A DNA stretch of 64,000 nt from Synechococcus sp. CB0101. Lineage in GTDB: Bacteria > Cyanobacteriota > Cyanobacteriia > PCC-6307 > Cyanobiaceae. The position numbers and the translations under genes were made by a program. Positions 44,101 to 52,884 of the stretch are shown here, piece after piece (position 1 is the first letter of the stretch; every line of letters begins with the position of its first letter). The stretch covers positions 2,266,554 to 2,330,553 of the forward strand of contig NZ_CP039373.1 of the NCBI RefSeq assembly GCF_000179235.2, in the 5' to 3' direction. The notes under the pieces are model-generated. The model searched no databases. It saw only the letters and a list, made by a program, of their open reading frames with translations, and was not told the DNA's origin.

Positions 44101-44742
44101 GACGGGCTGGTGCACTTGGTTCAAAGCCCCCTCGGCGGTGCGCTGGGGGCCTGCCGGCTGATGGATCTGGCGAGCGGCAGCTGGCTGAGCGAGCTCAACT
44201 TCGATCTCCCCCTGGCCCACGACGACCCAGATCGGCTGGTGCGCAGCAGCGGCCTGGCCAGCGCGTTTGAGCAGCACCCAGGCGGGCCCTTCGGCGCGGA
44301 CTACGGCCGGCAGCTGCGCAGCCTGCAGGTGGCCAGCCGCGGTTTCCTCACCGGCTCGATCGATCTGGTGTTCCAGTGGCAGGAGCGCTGGTGGGTGGCC
44401 GACTGGAAGAGCAACTGGCTGGGCCGGAAAGGCAGCCAAGGCCAGGTGCTGGCCTGCGGACCGGCCGACTACAGCCAAGCCGCCATGGCAGAGCTGATGT
44501 CCCGCAGCCACTACCCCCTGCAGGCGCACCTCTATCTGGTGGCGCTGCACCGCTATCTGAGCTGGCGCCTGCCCGGCTATGCCCCCACCCAGCACCTGGG
44601 CGGCTACGCCTATGTGTTCCTGCGCGGTGTGCCCGGGCCGATGGCTGATCCCGAGGCGGGTGTTCCCGGCGTGGTGGTGGACACACCGCCCCTGGAGCGT
44701 GTGTTCGCCCTCGATGCCCTGCTGCGGGAGGGCCAGCCATGA
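41128..44742 (+). CDS. recB: Exodeoxyribonuclease V, beta subunit (helicase-nuclease)
   Basis: 1204 residues. UvrD-like 3'-5' helicase: Walker A LEASAGTGKTFALAHL at residues ~20-33, VVTFTDAAAAELRDRI, LIDEFQDTDPIQW (motif II), VGDPKQAIYRFRGGE (motif III), TVHRSKGLEYPVV (motif V) and YVACTRAQHLLVLAW (motif VI). The C-terminal nuclease domain has the GSIDLVFQ ... VADWKSNWLG acidic motif. It unwinds and degrades DNA ends for recombinational repair. A low-complexity Asp/Ala segment (~residues 905-930) links the two parts. Confidence 0.95.
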   Translation: MSLRRFDANAMPLGAGIRLLEASAGTGKTFALAHLVLRLLSEGRAPLAVEQLLVVTFTDAAAAELRDRIARRLQDALQLLEPGSSATPGDAPLAAWLEALGPNPPALLRGRLLLALEQLDRADITTIHGFCRRTLQRQALEAGLGPAVSLESEGRERRAELVHDYWSRQVLPLPAGLLAGLRQKQVSPEQLAGLLGSLDGDPALALDPLPLASDTPLAPQLEALWPQLWQRFQQEWQERSEALEEDLAAAASELNSLGLPYKPFRLKAKPDKLQRVQAWLDGLTGTPSYQEVLSQSDLLGYFHPGSFCKVAAVAHGEAVPLPQRPLLEAIAALVDGPAELALLHFAHWGRSELLRRRERSGQMGFGQLLEALDPGPDASSPSPLLEAVAQRYRAALIDEFQDTDPIQWRILQRAFTGPGSNHLLVMVGDPKQAIYRFRGGELATYRQAAASASERYGLIENRRSSAALVAGLNALMRPGLVLSELDVPEVEAQANKGELLLGADETPLQLLPVEPAQLESRVAALCQAVLERRLVLRQGASERVLEPVDLCLLVGRHSQAESLRAALEQRQLPSRLVSRGDVFETVGATALQRLLDALASPGDPGRQRLLAASPLLGWSAEELQASPPERWDQLAADLSQWAQQLPRLGLTGVLAELLAADGLAQLSLRGRALADLQQAAELVQEQMHSQGLGAVAAADWLRNLRLQEERDPPDTHLCRSDAAQSAIAVVTVHRSKGLEYPVVICPYLWKAPAPAKAGGQRLGRRWLPPDSPSPRLDLHLNPYWGPGRTAARQDHQAQLQEAERLAYVACTRAQHLLVLAWPGADQAEAGNPLSPWLEQPELAALHPIDPAELPPPKRPWTPDPEQGALELGPTPSRSLDSRWGRASYSAWAHAGAALPPQAQDEGRDSDALNPADDSDAAAAPATPSSSWPALGPLAAFPRGSGPGDALHRMLEQLDFGELAHNPEASRPLLLQELERAGLDAELIDPLLDGLVHLVQSPLGGALGACRLMDLASGSWLSELNFDLPLAHDDPDRLVRSSGLASAFEQHPGGPFGADYGRQLRSLQVASRGFLTGSIDLVFQWQERWWVADWKSNWLGRKGSQGQVLACGPADYSQAAMAELMSRSHYPLQAHLYLVALHRYLSWRLPGYAPTQHLGGYAYVFLRGVPGPMADPEAGVPGVVVDTPPLERVFALDALLREGQP

Positions 44743-46307
44743 GCAGCCTGGCCGCCGCCCTGCAAGACACCCTGCTGCGCCGCCAACCACCGGCGCCTGG
44801 GGCGGATCCGCGCCTGCTCCAACCAGTGATCACCGCGTTGTTCGAGGCCCTGGAGCAGGGCGAGCTGGGGCTCGATCTACGCCAGAGCGAGCTGGAGGAA
44901 GCATCCCTGGAGGCCCTCGCCGCCAGCGGCTGGCTCACCGGGCCCGAGGCGCTGCTGGTGCGCGATGGCCCCTGGCTGCGCTGGCGCCGCTGGCATGAGC
45001 AGCTCGAGCATTGCTTGAGCGATCTGATCGCCCGCGCAACCACACCCCTCAGCCCCGCCCCCAGCCCGGGCACCCTCAACGCAGCCGCGGCCACCGCAGC
45101 CCAGGCCGGGCTGGACGCGCAGCAACAGGCCGCTGTGGTGGCGCTGCTCGAGCGGCAGCTGGTGCTGCTGCTCGGGGGGCCCGGCACCGGCAAAACCTCC
45201 ACCGTGGCGCGGATGCTCGAGGCCGCCCTGGCCCAGGAACCTCAGCTCCGGGTGCAGCTGGCCGCCCCCACCGGCAAGGCCGCCGCCCGGCTGAGCGCAG
45301 CGCTCACCGGCGTGCAACCGCTGCCCTGCTCCACCCTGCACCGGCTGCTCGAGGCCCGCGGCAGCAACCGCTTTGCCCGCAACGCCCGCCATCGGCTGGA
45401 GCTCGATCTGCTGGTGGTGGATGAGCTCTCGATGGTGGATCTGCCCCTGATGGCCGCCCTGCTCGACGCCCTGCCGGAGCAGGCCCGCCTGCTGCTGGTG
45501 GGGGATCCAGGGCAACTCCCGCCGGTGGGCACCGGCGCGGTGCTCGAGGAGCTCTGCCGCCCCCACATCCGCAAGCAGCTGGGCGGCGCGGTGCTTGAGC
45601 TCACCACTACCTACCGCAACAACGGCGCCATCGCCGACGTGGCCGCCGCCCTGCGCCAACAGGCCCCCAGCGCCGCCGATCCCCTGCTGGCCCTGCGGCC
45701 GCAGCTCGAGCAGCTGCCAGCCAACGCCAACCTCGCCTGGCTGGAAGCCCCACTGCCCCAGTTGCCAGCGGCCGTGCTCCAGCCGCTGCGGGAGCAGCAG
45801 CAGCGGCTGCGTCAGCGCTGCCAGGCGCTGCGTTGGCAGGGGGAGCAGCTGCACCCCAGCGATGGGGCCGCCCTGCTGGGGCGCTGGAAGCGCGCATCGC
45901 CTTGAGCCCGCTGCGGCAAGGGCCCTGGGGGGGTGGAGGCCTTGCACCGGGCGCTGCTCGGCCCTGCTGCCGCGGCACCGCTGGAGCGCTGGCCCCTGGG
46001 CACGCCGGTGCTGAACCGGCTAAACCGCCCCGAGCAGGAGCTCGCCAACGGCGACATCGGCGTGCTCGTGGAGCGCGAAGGCCAGCGGCTGGTGTGGATG
46101 AGCTCCGGCCGGTTGCTCCACCCGGCCCGGCTGGCGGGGGCCGAACCCGCCTTGGCCCTCACAGTGCACAAATCCCAGGGCAGCCAATACGGCGAGGTGC
46201 TGCTGCTGCTCCCCCCCAGCCGTCACAGCGATCCGCGCCTGCTCTACACCGGGCTCACCCGGGCCCGCCAGAAGGTGCTGCTGGTCACACCACGGCAAGC
46301 CACCTAG
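44739..46307 (+). pseudogene. recD: Exodeoxyribonuclease V, alpha subunit, with two compensating frameshifts as read
   Basis: The first frame (44739-45905) gives Walker A LLGGPGTGKTSTVARML (residues ~144-160), LAAPTGKAAARL, VVDELSMVDLPLM, LVGDPGQLPPVGTG and LTTTYRNN, all RecD motifs of a 5'-3' helicase. It then hits TGA at 45903-45905. The frame two over reads GALEARIALSPLRQGPWG between 45880 and 45930, and the original frame continues from VEALHRALLG to the final VHKSQGSQYGEVLLL and YTGLTRARQKVLLV motifs. One G too few at 45878-45881 and one too many at 45927-45933 would explain everything; the corrected protein has ~522 residues. It overlaps recB by ATGA. Confidence 0.88.
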
Positions 46308-46317
46308 CGTCGGGGCC

Positions 46318-46689
46318 ATGAACAGCGTGGTGGAGCGCCCCTGGGGCTGGTTTGAACCGCTGGGCAGCGGTGAGGGCTACCTGGTGAAACGGCTCTGCAT
46401 CCGCGCCGGCCAGCGCATCAGCCTGCAGCGCCACCACCACCGCAGCGAGCACTGGGTGGTGGTGGGCGGCCACGGCACCCTCCTCTGCGACAACCACACC
46501 GTGAACGCCCAGGCCGGCACCACCTTCTGGATCCCCTGCGGCGCCGTGCACCGCGCCAGCGCCGGCGATCAGGATCTGCTGATCGTGGAAGTGCAGCGGG
46601 GCGATCAGCTCAGCGAAGACGACATCGAACGCCTCGCCGATGACTACCAACGCATCGCGGAGCGCGCTTCCGGCCAAGTGTTAAGTTGA
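46318..46689 (+). CDS. Cupin protein, mannose-6-phosphate isomerase type II C-terminal domain
   Basis: 123 residues. The sequence RPWGWFEPLGSGEGYLVKRLCIRAGQRISLQRHHHRSEHWVVVGGHGTL (pattern) is the cupin domain of bifunctional mannose-1-phosphate guanylyltransferase/isomerase proteins, with the metal-binding His-x-His and Glu, and the second histidine in AVHRAS. Alone, it could be a phosphomannose isomerase or a sugar-nucleotide-binding cupin. Starts 11 bp after recD. Confidence 0.85.
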   Translation: MNSVVERPWGWFEPLGSGEGYLVKRLCIRAGQRISLQRHHHRSEHWVVVGGHGTLLCDNHTVNAQAGTTFWIPCGAVHRASAGDQDLLIVEVQRGDQLSEDDIERLADDYQRIAERASGQVLS

Positions 46690-46751
46690 TTAAGAGACCC
46701 TTTGTGTAAGGGCAAGGCAGTTATTCGAAGCGAATCCGCTTCATTACCAGG

Positions 46752-48725
46752 GTGTCTGCCGGCCTGTCGACGAAGGACATTTCAGGCCCAGCCGTTCAGA
46801 ACGTGACCCAGAACCTTTGCGAGAGCCTTGACAGCTCTGTGGATCAACGCGTCCAGGAAGAAATCATCCAAGACCAACAACCCGAGACTCAAGCCATTTC
46901 CACTGAAACAACCAGCGCCGTAGCGAGCACCGCGGCCCAGGTGGCCGTTGATCTGAGCGCCCTCGATTGCGCCAGCAGCACCAGCGCCGATGACAGCGCC
47001 GAGGTGAGCACCACCGTGATCGCCGCCACGCCCTCAGGCTTCGCCAGCTTCGGCTTCGCGCCTGAGTTGCTCGATGCCCTCACCGCCATCGGCTACGAGG
47101 AGCCCTCCCCGATCCAGAAGGCCGCGATCCCTGAGCTGTTGCTCGGCCGAGACCTGGTGGGCCAGGCCCAAACCGGCACCGGCAAAACCGCAGCGTTCGC
47201 CCTGCCGATGCTCGCGGCCCTGGATGGCCAGCAGCGCACCCCCCAGGTGCTGGTGCTCACCCCCACCCGTGAGCTGGCCATCCAGGTGGCCGATGCCTTC
47301 AAGAGCTATGCGGCGAACATGCCGCACCTGCGCGTGCTGCCCCTCTATGGCGGCTCCGATTTCCGCGATCAGATCGTTCGCCTCAAGCGCGGCGTGCAGA
47401 TCGTGGTGGGCACCCCCGGCCGGGTGATGGACCACATGCGCCAGGGCACCCTCGACCTCAGCGGCCTGCGCAGCCTGGTGCTCGACGAAGCCGACGAGAT
47501 GCTGCGCATGGGCTTCATCGACGACGTGGAGTGGGTGCTCGAGCAGCTCCCCAGCCAGCGCCAGGTGGTGCTCTTCTCCGCCACGATGCCGCCCGAAATT
47601 CGGCGCATTTCGCACAAATACCTCAACGATCCTGCTGAGGTCACGATCAAAACGAAGGGCGCCGATTCCAGCCGGATTCGCCAGCGCTTCATCACCGTCA
47701 ACGGTCCCCAGAAGCTCGAAGCCCTCACCCGGGTGCTCGAGTCGGAAACCAAAGAAGGGGTGATCATCTTTGCCCGCACCAAGGCGATCACCGTCACCGT
47801 GGCCGAAGCCCTCGAAGCCAAGGGCTACGACGTGGCCGTGCTCAACGGTGATGTGGCTCAAAGCCAGCGGGAGCGCACGATCGAGCGCCTCAAGAACGGC
47901 ACGGTGGATGTGCTGGTGGCCACCGATGTGGCGGCCCGCGGCCTCGATGTGGACCGCATCACCCTGGTGGTGAACTACGACATCCCCTTCGATTCCGAGG
48001 CCTACGTGCACCGGGTCGGCCGCACCGGCCGCGCCGGTCGCAGCGGCGACGCGATTCTGTTTGTCACCCCAAGGGAGCGGCGTTTCCTGGGCGGGTTGGA
48101 GCGGGCAGTGGGCCGGCCGATCGAGCCGATGCAGATCCCCAGCAACGCCACCATCAACCAGAGCCGCCTGGATCGTCTGCGCCAGCGCCTCAGCGACGGC
48201 CTCACCACCGAAGGCCGTGATGAAGAGCGCGCCCTGCTCTCCGAGATCGTGCAGCGAGTCGCCCAAGAGAGTGGCGCCACGCCTGAGCAGCTGGCCCTGG
48301 CCGCTCTGCAGCTGGTGGTGGGTCCCCAGCCGCTGCTGGTGCAAGGCGATGAGAGCTGGATCCGCCAGGCCGCTGGCCGCGATGGCGGGCGCGACGGCAG
48401 CCGTGATGGGCGCCGCGACGGGCGCCGCGAGGAACGCCCCGGTGCCAGCCGCCGCGGCCCCCGCGAGCAATCCGGTCCGCCGGAGTCCGGCATGGAGCGC
48501 TTCCGCATCGAGGTGGGCTGGCGCGATCGCGTCAAGCCCGGAAACATCGTGGGCGCCATCGCCAATGAAGCCGGCCTCAACGGCCGCAGCATCGGCCGCA
48601 TCCAGATCTTCGATGCCCACAGCCTCGTGGATCTGCCCCAGGGCATGCCCGAAGACGTGTTCCAGGGCCTGCGGCGCCTGAAGGTGATGAACCGCGAACT
48701 GCAGATCAGCCGTTCCCGCGACTGA
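46752..48725 (+). CDS. DEAD-box ATP-dependent RNA helicase (CsdA/DeaD type)
   Basis: 657 residues from GTG 46752. An unusual Ser/Thr/Ala/Glu-rich N-terminal extension of ~95 residues comes before the helicase core: Q-motif (FGFAPELLDALTAIGYEEPSPIQ pattern), Walker A AQTGTGKTAAF, PTRELAIQ, DEAD in VLDEADEML, SAT, and HRVGRTGRAGR. After ~residue 470 a Gly/Arg/Asp-rich linker leads to a DbpA-type RNA-binding domain (RFRIEVGWRDRVKPGNIVGAIANEAGL pattern). Cyanobacterial relatives (CrhR) respond to cold and redox. The start codon is uncertain; the extension may be partly untranslated. Confidence 0.92.
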   Translation: MSAGLSTKDISGPAVQNVTQNLCESLDSSVDQRVQEEIIQDQQPETQAISTETTSAVASTAAQVAVDLSALDCASSTSADDSAEVSTTVIAATPSGFASFGFAPELLDALTAIGYEEPSPIQKAAIPELLLGRDLVGQAQTGTGKTAAFALPMLAALDGQQRTPQVLVLTPTRELAIQVADAFKSYAANMPHLRVLPLYGGSDFRDQIVRLKRGVQIVVGTPGRVMDHMRQGTLDLSGLRSLVLDEADEMLRMGFIDDVEWVLEQLPSQRQVVLFSATMPPEIRRISHKYLNDPAEVTIKTKGADSSRIRQRFITVNGPQKLEALTRVLESETKEGVIIFARTKAITVTVAEALEAKGYDVAVLNGDVAQSQRERTIERLKNGTVDVLVATDVAARGLDVDRITLVVNYDIPFDSEAYVHRVGRTGRAGRSGDAILFVTPRERRFLGGLERAVGRPIEPMQIPSNATINQSRLDRLRQRLSDGLTTEGRDEERALLSEIVQRVAQESGATPEQLALAALQLVVGPQPLLVQGDESWIRQAAGRDGGRDGSRDGRRDGRREERPGASRRGPREQSGPPESGMERFRIEVGWRDRVKPGNIVGAIANEAGLNGRSIGRIQIFDAHSLVDLPQGMPEDVFQGLRRLKVMNRELQISRSRD

Positions 48726-48743
48726 TCAACTGGAACCGGGGGC

Positions 48744-48956
48744 TCAGGCGCAGAGGCCCGTGAGCCCCTCGGTGGACAACTCAGAAGACAGCAGCGTCAG
48801 CTGCTCCACACTCAGCCGCTCCACAGCCACCACCAGACTGGGCTGCACGCTCTCGCATTCGCTGGCGACCAGGCTCTGCAGCAGATCAAAGCGATCCTGG
48901 GGAGCCAGCTCACCGTCTTCGCTCCAGGCCAGACTCCAGGGCACGGGTGCCGTCAT
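48744..48956 (-). CDS. Small acidic hypothetical protein
   Basis: 70 residues, soluble and acidic: WSLAWSEDGELAPQDRFDLLQSLVASECESV and VAVERLSVEQLTLLSSEL. It has a plausible fold and reasonable codon use but no recognised family. It is convergent with the helicase gene and divergent from the RRM gene. Confidence 0.5.
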   Translation of the reverse strand: MTAPVPWSLAWSEDGELAPQDRFDLLQSLVASECESVQPSLVVAVERLSVEQLTLLSSELSTEGLTGLCA

Positions 48957-48962
48957 GGGAGG

Positions 48963-49195
48963 CGCTCGCTACGAGTGTGGATTTACTGACAATCGGACAA
49001 TAGTTCGGGATCGGTGCATTTCTTCCGGTTCCCTTCGGGGTTGCTTCAAGCCTCTTCACGCAGCGCAGCACCCTTGCTGCACGCGCTAAGGCGCCCAACG
49101 ACGCCGCTGTAGGGTGACAGAGATTCAAAGGCTTACTGGCTCCACCCGGAACCGCGCAGCACCCACGGATCAGTTTTCAGGTTCCGCATCAAGGA
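48963..49195 (+). promoter_or_regulatory. Long upstream region of the RRM protein gene
   Basis: The 230-bp gap holds no gene. It contains the paired TTCCGGTTCCC/TTCGGGGTTGC region near 49020-49045 and an AGGTTCCGCATCAAGGA stretch just before the ATG. Long leaders with structure are usual for cold-induced rbp genes; the role here is inferred. Confidence 0.3.
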
Positions 49196-49627
49196 ATGAC
49201 CATTTACATCGGCAACCTCTCGTTCCAGGCCGAACAAGAGGATCTGCTTGACCTCTTCAGCCAGTACGGCGAAGTGGCCAAGTGCAGCCTTCCCCTCGAC
49301 CGTGAGACCGGCCGTAAGCGCGGTTTCGCCTTCGTCGAAATGGCAAACGAGGCCGACGAACAGAAGGCCGTCGACGACCTCCAGAACGTGGAGTGGATGG
49401 GTCGCATGATCCGCGTCAACAAGGCCACTCCCCGCCAAGGCGGTGGTGGTGGTGGCGGCGGTGGCCGCGGCGGTTATGGCGGTGGCGGCGGTGGCCGCGG
49501 CGGCTATGGCGGCGGTGGCGGCTACGGCGGCGGTGGCGGTGACCGTGGTGGTTACGGCGGCGGTGGCGGCGGCTACGGCGGTGGCGGTGGCCGTGGTTAC
49601 GACGGCGGCGGCGGCAACCGCTGGTGA
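49196..49627 (+). CDS. RNA-binding protein with one RRM and a Gly-rich tail
   Basis: 143 residues. RRM domain at residues 1-80 with RNP2 IYIGNLSF and RNP1 KRGFAFVEM, followed by ~60 residues of Gly-Gly-Gly/Arg-Gly-Gly-Tyr repeats. This is the cyanobacterial Rbp family, which rises in the cold and also helps place mRNA at the thylakoid membrane. Clusters next to DEAD-box helicases fit a shared cold-response role. The repeat DNA is a run of GGCGGTGGC units and may vary in copy number. Confidence 0.93.
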   Translation: MTIYIGNLSFQAEQEDLLDLFSQYGEVAKCSLPLDRETGRKRGFAFVEMANEADEQKAVDDLQNVEWMGRMIRVNKATPRQGGGGGGGGGRGGYGGGGGGRGGYGGGGGYGGGGGDRGGYGGGGGGYGGGGGRGYDGGGGNRW

Positions 49628-49656
49628 TCCAGCCCCATTGAGCACCGGCTCAACGA

Positions 49657-49700
49657 AAAGCCCTGGGTTCTGGTCACACGGCCGGCCCAGGGCTTTTTTT
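49657..49700 (+). terminator. Terminator of the RRM protein gene
   Basis: Stem AGCCCTGGG/CCCAGGGCT with an 18-nt loop, then seven T. Confidence 0.88.
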
Positions 49701-49761
49701 GCTGCCTGTGGATGGCCCTGTCACAGCGGAGCAGGACCATCGTTGTTGCGCTCAACCGCGC

Positions 49762-49962
49762 TTAGGCGATCGCCTCGAGCTCTTCGAGCTCAGTCAGATC
49801 GTGCAGCTGATCCCGCTGCCATTCGCGGCAACGCACCGCGGTAACGGGATGGGTGGGCTGCAGTTCGCCTTCACGGGGCTCAGGCAAGGCGCTGCGCAGG
49901 CTGCGGCGGCGCAGCTTCGCCGTCCAACGATGGAAGCGATGGAAGTCTCGGGTCCGTGTCAT
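49762..49962 (-). CDS. Small basic hypothetical protein
   Basis: 66 residues: an Arg-rich N-terminus (MTRTRDFHRFHRWTAKLRRRSL) and an acidic end (LTELEELEAIA). A strong ribosome-binding sequence AGGAGGTG lies 3-4 bp before the ATG, better than in most genes of the window, which supports translation. The family is unknown; basic-acidic halves might fold back or bind RNA. Confidence 0.6.
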   Translation of the reverse strand: MTRTRDFHRFHRWTAKLRRRSLRSALPEPREGELQPTHPVTAVRCREWQRDQLHDLTELEELEAIA

Positions 49963-50034
49963 GAACACCTCCTGGTGGTGACACCACTGGTCTAACGCCG
50001 GGCGCAACCCCTGAACTGTTCATCGGCAACAGCT

Positions 50035-50934
50035 TCACAGTGAGCCGCTGGCCTGGGCTTGCAGCACCGCGTCGTAGTGATCAAAACCCACCAGCTCCCG
50101 CAGCTCGGCGAACTCCAGCATCCGCTCGGGCGTGCGCCCGGCCGCCAGATCTGCCAGGGCGTCTTGCATCGCCGCAGCCGCGCAGGAGAGCAGGGTGAGC
50201 GGATAGGCCGCCAACCGGAAGCCCATCGCTGCGAGCCGATCAGGAGGCAAGAGCGGTGTGAAGCCCCCCTCCAACATGTTGGCCATGCGCCAGCCCGGCA
50301 CCTCGGCGCAGAAGCGGCGCATCTCCGCCTCGGAACGCGGCGCCTCCAGGAACAACACATCGGCGCCCAGTTCAGCGAACGCCTTCAAGCGCCAGAGGGC
50401 CTCGTCCAACGCGGCCTCATCGCCATGGCTTGCCGCCAGGGCCGAGCGGGCATCGGTGCGCGCCACGATCACCAGATCGGCGCCTTCGGCGCGGGCCGCT
50501 ACCGCGGCGCGAATCCGGCCCAGGGCCTCCTCGCGGCTCACCACTTCTTTCACACCCGTGTGGCCGCAGCGCTTTGGGGCCAGCTGGTCTTCCAGCATGA
50601 TCCCGGCGAACCCAGCCCGAGCGAACTGGTGCATGGTGCGCTGCACGTTGGCCGCGTTGCCATGGCCCGTGTCGCCATCGCCGATCACCGGGATGCGCAC
50701 CGCCCCACAGATCGAGCGCCCCTGATCGAGCATCTCCGTCACCGTGAGCAGCCCCGTATCCGGCAGCGCGGCCCGCGCCGCGGCCACGGAGAAGCCGCTC
50801 ATGAAGGTGAGCGGAAAGCCGGCCCGCTCCACCAACCGCGCTGAGAGGGCATCGAAGCAGCAGGGCATCACCTGGCAAGACTCTCCCGCCAAGAGCGCAC
50901 GCAACTGATCGGCAGGGCTGGTGAACGCTTGCAT
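50035..50934 (-). CDS. Isocitrate lyase/PEP mutase family protein
   Basis: 299 residues. A (beta/alpha)8 enzyme of the PEP mutase/isocitrate lyase superfamily: PCCFDALSARLVERAGFPLTFMSGFSVAAA (pattern), IPVIGDGDTGHGNAANV (metal/phosphonate site), IMLEDQLAPKRCGHTGVKEVV with the catalytic Cys-like KRCGH motif, and VIVARTDARSAL. The KRCGH motif suggests a carbon-carbon lyase such as 2-methylisocitrate or oxaloacetate lyase rather than a mutase. Exact substrate unknown. Confidence 0.85.
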   Translation of the reverse strand: MQAFTSPADQLRALLAGESCQVMPCCFDALSARLVERAGFPLTFMSGFSVAAARAALPDTGLLTVTEMLDQGRSICGAVRIPVIGDGDTGHGNAANVQRTMHQFARAGFAGIMLEDQLAPKRCGHTGVKEVVSREEALGRIRAAVAARAEGADLVIVARTDARSALAASHGDEAALDEALWRLKAFAELGADVLFLEAPRSEAEMRRFCAEVPGWRMANMLEGGFTPLLPPDRLAAMGFRLAAYPLTLLSCAAAAMQDALADLAAGRTPERMLEFAELRELVGFDHYDAVLQAQASGSL

Positions 50935-50999
50935 CGGGGCCCCTCACTCAATCGCTTGAGCGTTGCACAGCTCCAACGGCGGCTGGCTTGAATGCATCC

Positions 51000-52790
51000 A
51001 TGGCTTCCCAACCCTCTCCGCTGCAACGTCTGCTTGGCAGCCTGCGCCCCCATCGGCGCCTGGTCTGGCTCGCGGCCAGCTGCTCGGTGCTCAACAAACT
51101 GTTCGATCTCGCCCCACCGGTGCTGATCGGCCTGGCGGTGGATGTGGTGGTGCAGCAGAACACCTCCTGGCTGGCGGCTTTCGGGGTCACCACGGTGCCG
51201 GCGCAGTTGGGAGTGTTGGCGGCGCTCTCCTTTGTGATCTGGAGCGCTGAATCGCTGTTCGAATACCTCTACGCGCTGCTCTGGCGCAACCTGGCCCAAA
51301 CGGTGCAGCACGAGCTGCGCCTCGAGGCCTACAGCCATCTGCAGCGGCTGGAGATGGGCTTCTTTGAAGCGAGCAGCAGCGGTCGCCTACTGGCGATCCT
51401 CAACGACGACATCAACCAGCTGGAGCGCTTCCTCGATCACGGCGCCAACGAGATCCTGCAGTTGATCACCACCGTGCTCGCCGTCGGCGGCGCCATGGTG
51501 TGGCTCTCCCCCACGGTGGCGGGGGTGTCGTTTATTCCGATCCCGCTGATCCTCTGGGGATCGCTGAGCTTCCAGAAACGGCTTCAGCCTCGCTACCGCG
51601 AGGTGCGCGAGCGCGCCGGCGACCTCGCCAGCCGCCTCGCCAACAACCTCGGCGGCATGCTCACGATCAAGAGCTACGCGGCCGAGCCATGGGAGAACCA
51701 ACGCCTCGCCGAGCAGAGCCAGGCCTACCGCATCAGCAACGCCAAAGCGATCCGCTTCTCGGCCGCCTTCATCCCGCTGATCCGTTTCGCGATCCTGTTT
51801 GCCTTCCTGGCGATCCTGGTGATCGGCGGCCTGCAGGCCTGGAGTGGCGCCATCGCTGTGGGCACCTATTCGTTTTTGGTGTTCATCACCCAGCGACTGC
51901 TTTGGCCGCTCACCAGCCTCGGCCGCACCCTCGATGACTACCAGCGCGCCATGGCCTCGAGCCAGCGGGTGCTGGATCTGATCGACACCCCCATCACCAT
52001 CCCCAGCGGTGATCGCCCCCTACCCCTGGGCCGCGTGCAGGGCGCCATCGCCTTCCGCCATGTCGATTTCGCCTACAGCGGCCGCGAGCCCTTGCTCCAG
52101 AACTTCAACCTGGAGGTGCCTGCTGGCAGCACCATCGGCATCGTTGGCGCCACGGGCTCGGGCAAGAGCACGATCGTGAAACTGCTGCTGCGGCTCTATG
52201 AGCTGCAAGGCGGCGCGATCGAGCTCGATGGCATCCCGATCCAACAGCTACAGCTGGCCGACCTGCGGCGCGCCATCGGCCTGGTGAGCCAGGAGGTGTT
52301 CCTGTTCCACGGCACCGTGGCCGAGAACATCGCCTACGGCAGTTTTGAGGCGCCCCGCGCCGCGATCGCCCGAGCGGCGGATCTCGCCGAGGCCGCCCGC
52401 TTCATCGAGGCGCTGCCCCAGGGCTACGACACGGTGGTGGGTGAGCGGGGCCAGCGGCTTTCCGGCGGCCAGCGCCAACGCATTGCCCTGGCCCGCGCCA
52501 TCCTCAAGAACCCGCCGGTGTTGATCCTCGATGAAGCCACCGCGGCCGTCGACAACGAAACCGAAGCGGCGATCCAGCGCTCGCTGGATCACATCACCGC
52601 CGAGCGCACCACCCTGGTGATTGCCCACCGTCTCTCCACCGTGCGCCACGCCGATCAGATCGTGGTGATGGATCAGGGGCGGATCGTGGAGCGCGGCAGC
52701 CACGATCAACTGATCGCCGCCGCCGGCGCCTACGTGAATCTGTGGCGGGTGCAGGCGGGCCTCCGCGCCGATGAGGCCCTGCGCCTCTAA
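51000..52790 (+). CDS. ABC exporter with fused membrane and ATPase domains
   Basis: 596 residues. Six membrane helices in the first ~310 residues (type I exporter), then an ATPase domain: Walker [21 protein letters not shown]-loop [19 protein letters not shown], signature [15 protein letters not shown], Walker [17 protein letters not shown] and switch His IAHRLST. Resembles MsbA/lipid A or multidrug exporters (ABCB type), acting as a homodimer in the cytoplasmic membrane. ATG 50988 could also be the start, four residues earlier. Divergent from the PEP mutase-like gene. Confidence 0.92.
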   Translation: MASQPSPLQRLLGSLRPHRRLVWLAASCSVLNKLFDLAPPVLIGLAVDVVVQQNTSWLAAFGVTTVPAQLGVLAALSFVIWSAESLFEYLYALLWRNLAQTVQHELRLEAYSHLQRLEMGFFEASSSGRLLAILNDDINQLERFLDHGANEILQLITTVLAVGGAMVWLSPTVAGVSFIPIPLILWGSLSFQKRLQPRYREVRERAGDLASRLANNLGGMLTIKSYAAEPWENQRLAEQSQAYRISNAKAIRFSAAFIPLIRFAILFAFLAILVIGGLQAWSGAIAVGTYSFLVFITQRLLWPLTSLGRTLDDYQRAMASSQRVLDLIDTPITIPSGDRPLPLGRVQGAIAFRHVDFAYSGREPLLQNFNLEVPAGSTIGIVGATGSGKSTIVKLLLRLYELQGGAIELDGIPIQQLQLADLRRAIGLVSQEVFLFHGTVAENIAYGSFEAPRAAIARAADLAEAARFIEALPQGYDTVVGERGQRLSGGQRQRIALARAILKNPPVLILDEATAAVDNETEAAIQRSLDHITAERTTLVIAHRLSTVRHADQIVVMDQGRIVERGSHDQLIAAAGAYVNLWRVQAGLRADEALRL

Positions 52791-52884
52791 GCGCCTGGCC
52801 CATGCCCACCAGCCAGCCCAAAAACTGACCGCTGGTTATGCGGCGTTGAAGGGATGGTCAAGACGCGTGAAATAAGTTGTGAAG

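Noticed and set aside
47034-48620. 528-codon minus-strand frame opposite the DEAD-box helicase
   Set aside because: Composition is His/Ala/Gly-rich without motifs; the plus strand is a complete helicase.
49440-49620. Short tandem repeat/CRISPR-like pattern
   Set aside because: The repeats encode the Gly-rich tail of the RRM protein in frame; there are no spacers. No CRISPR array was seen anywhere.
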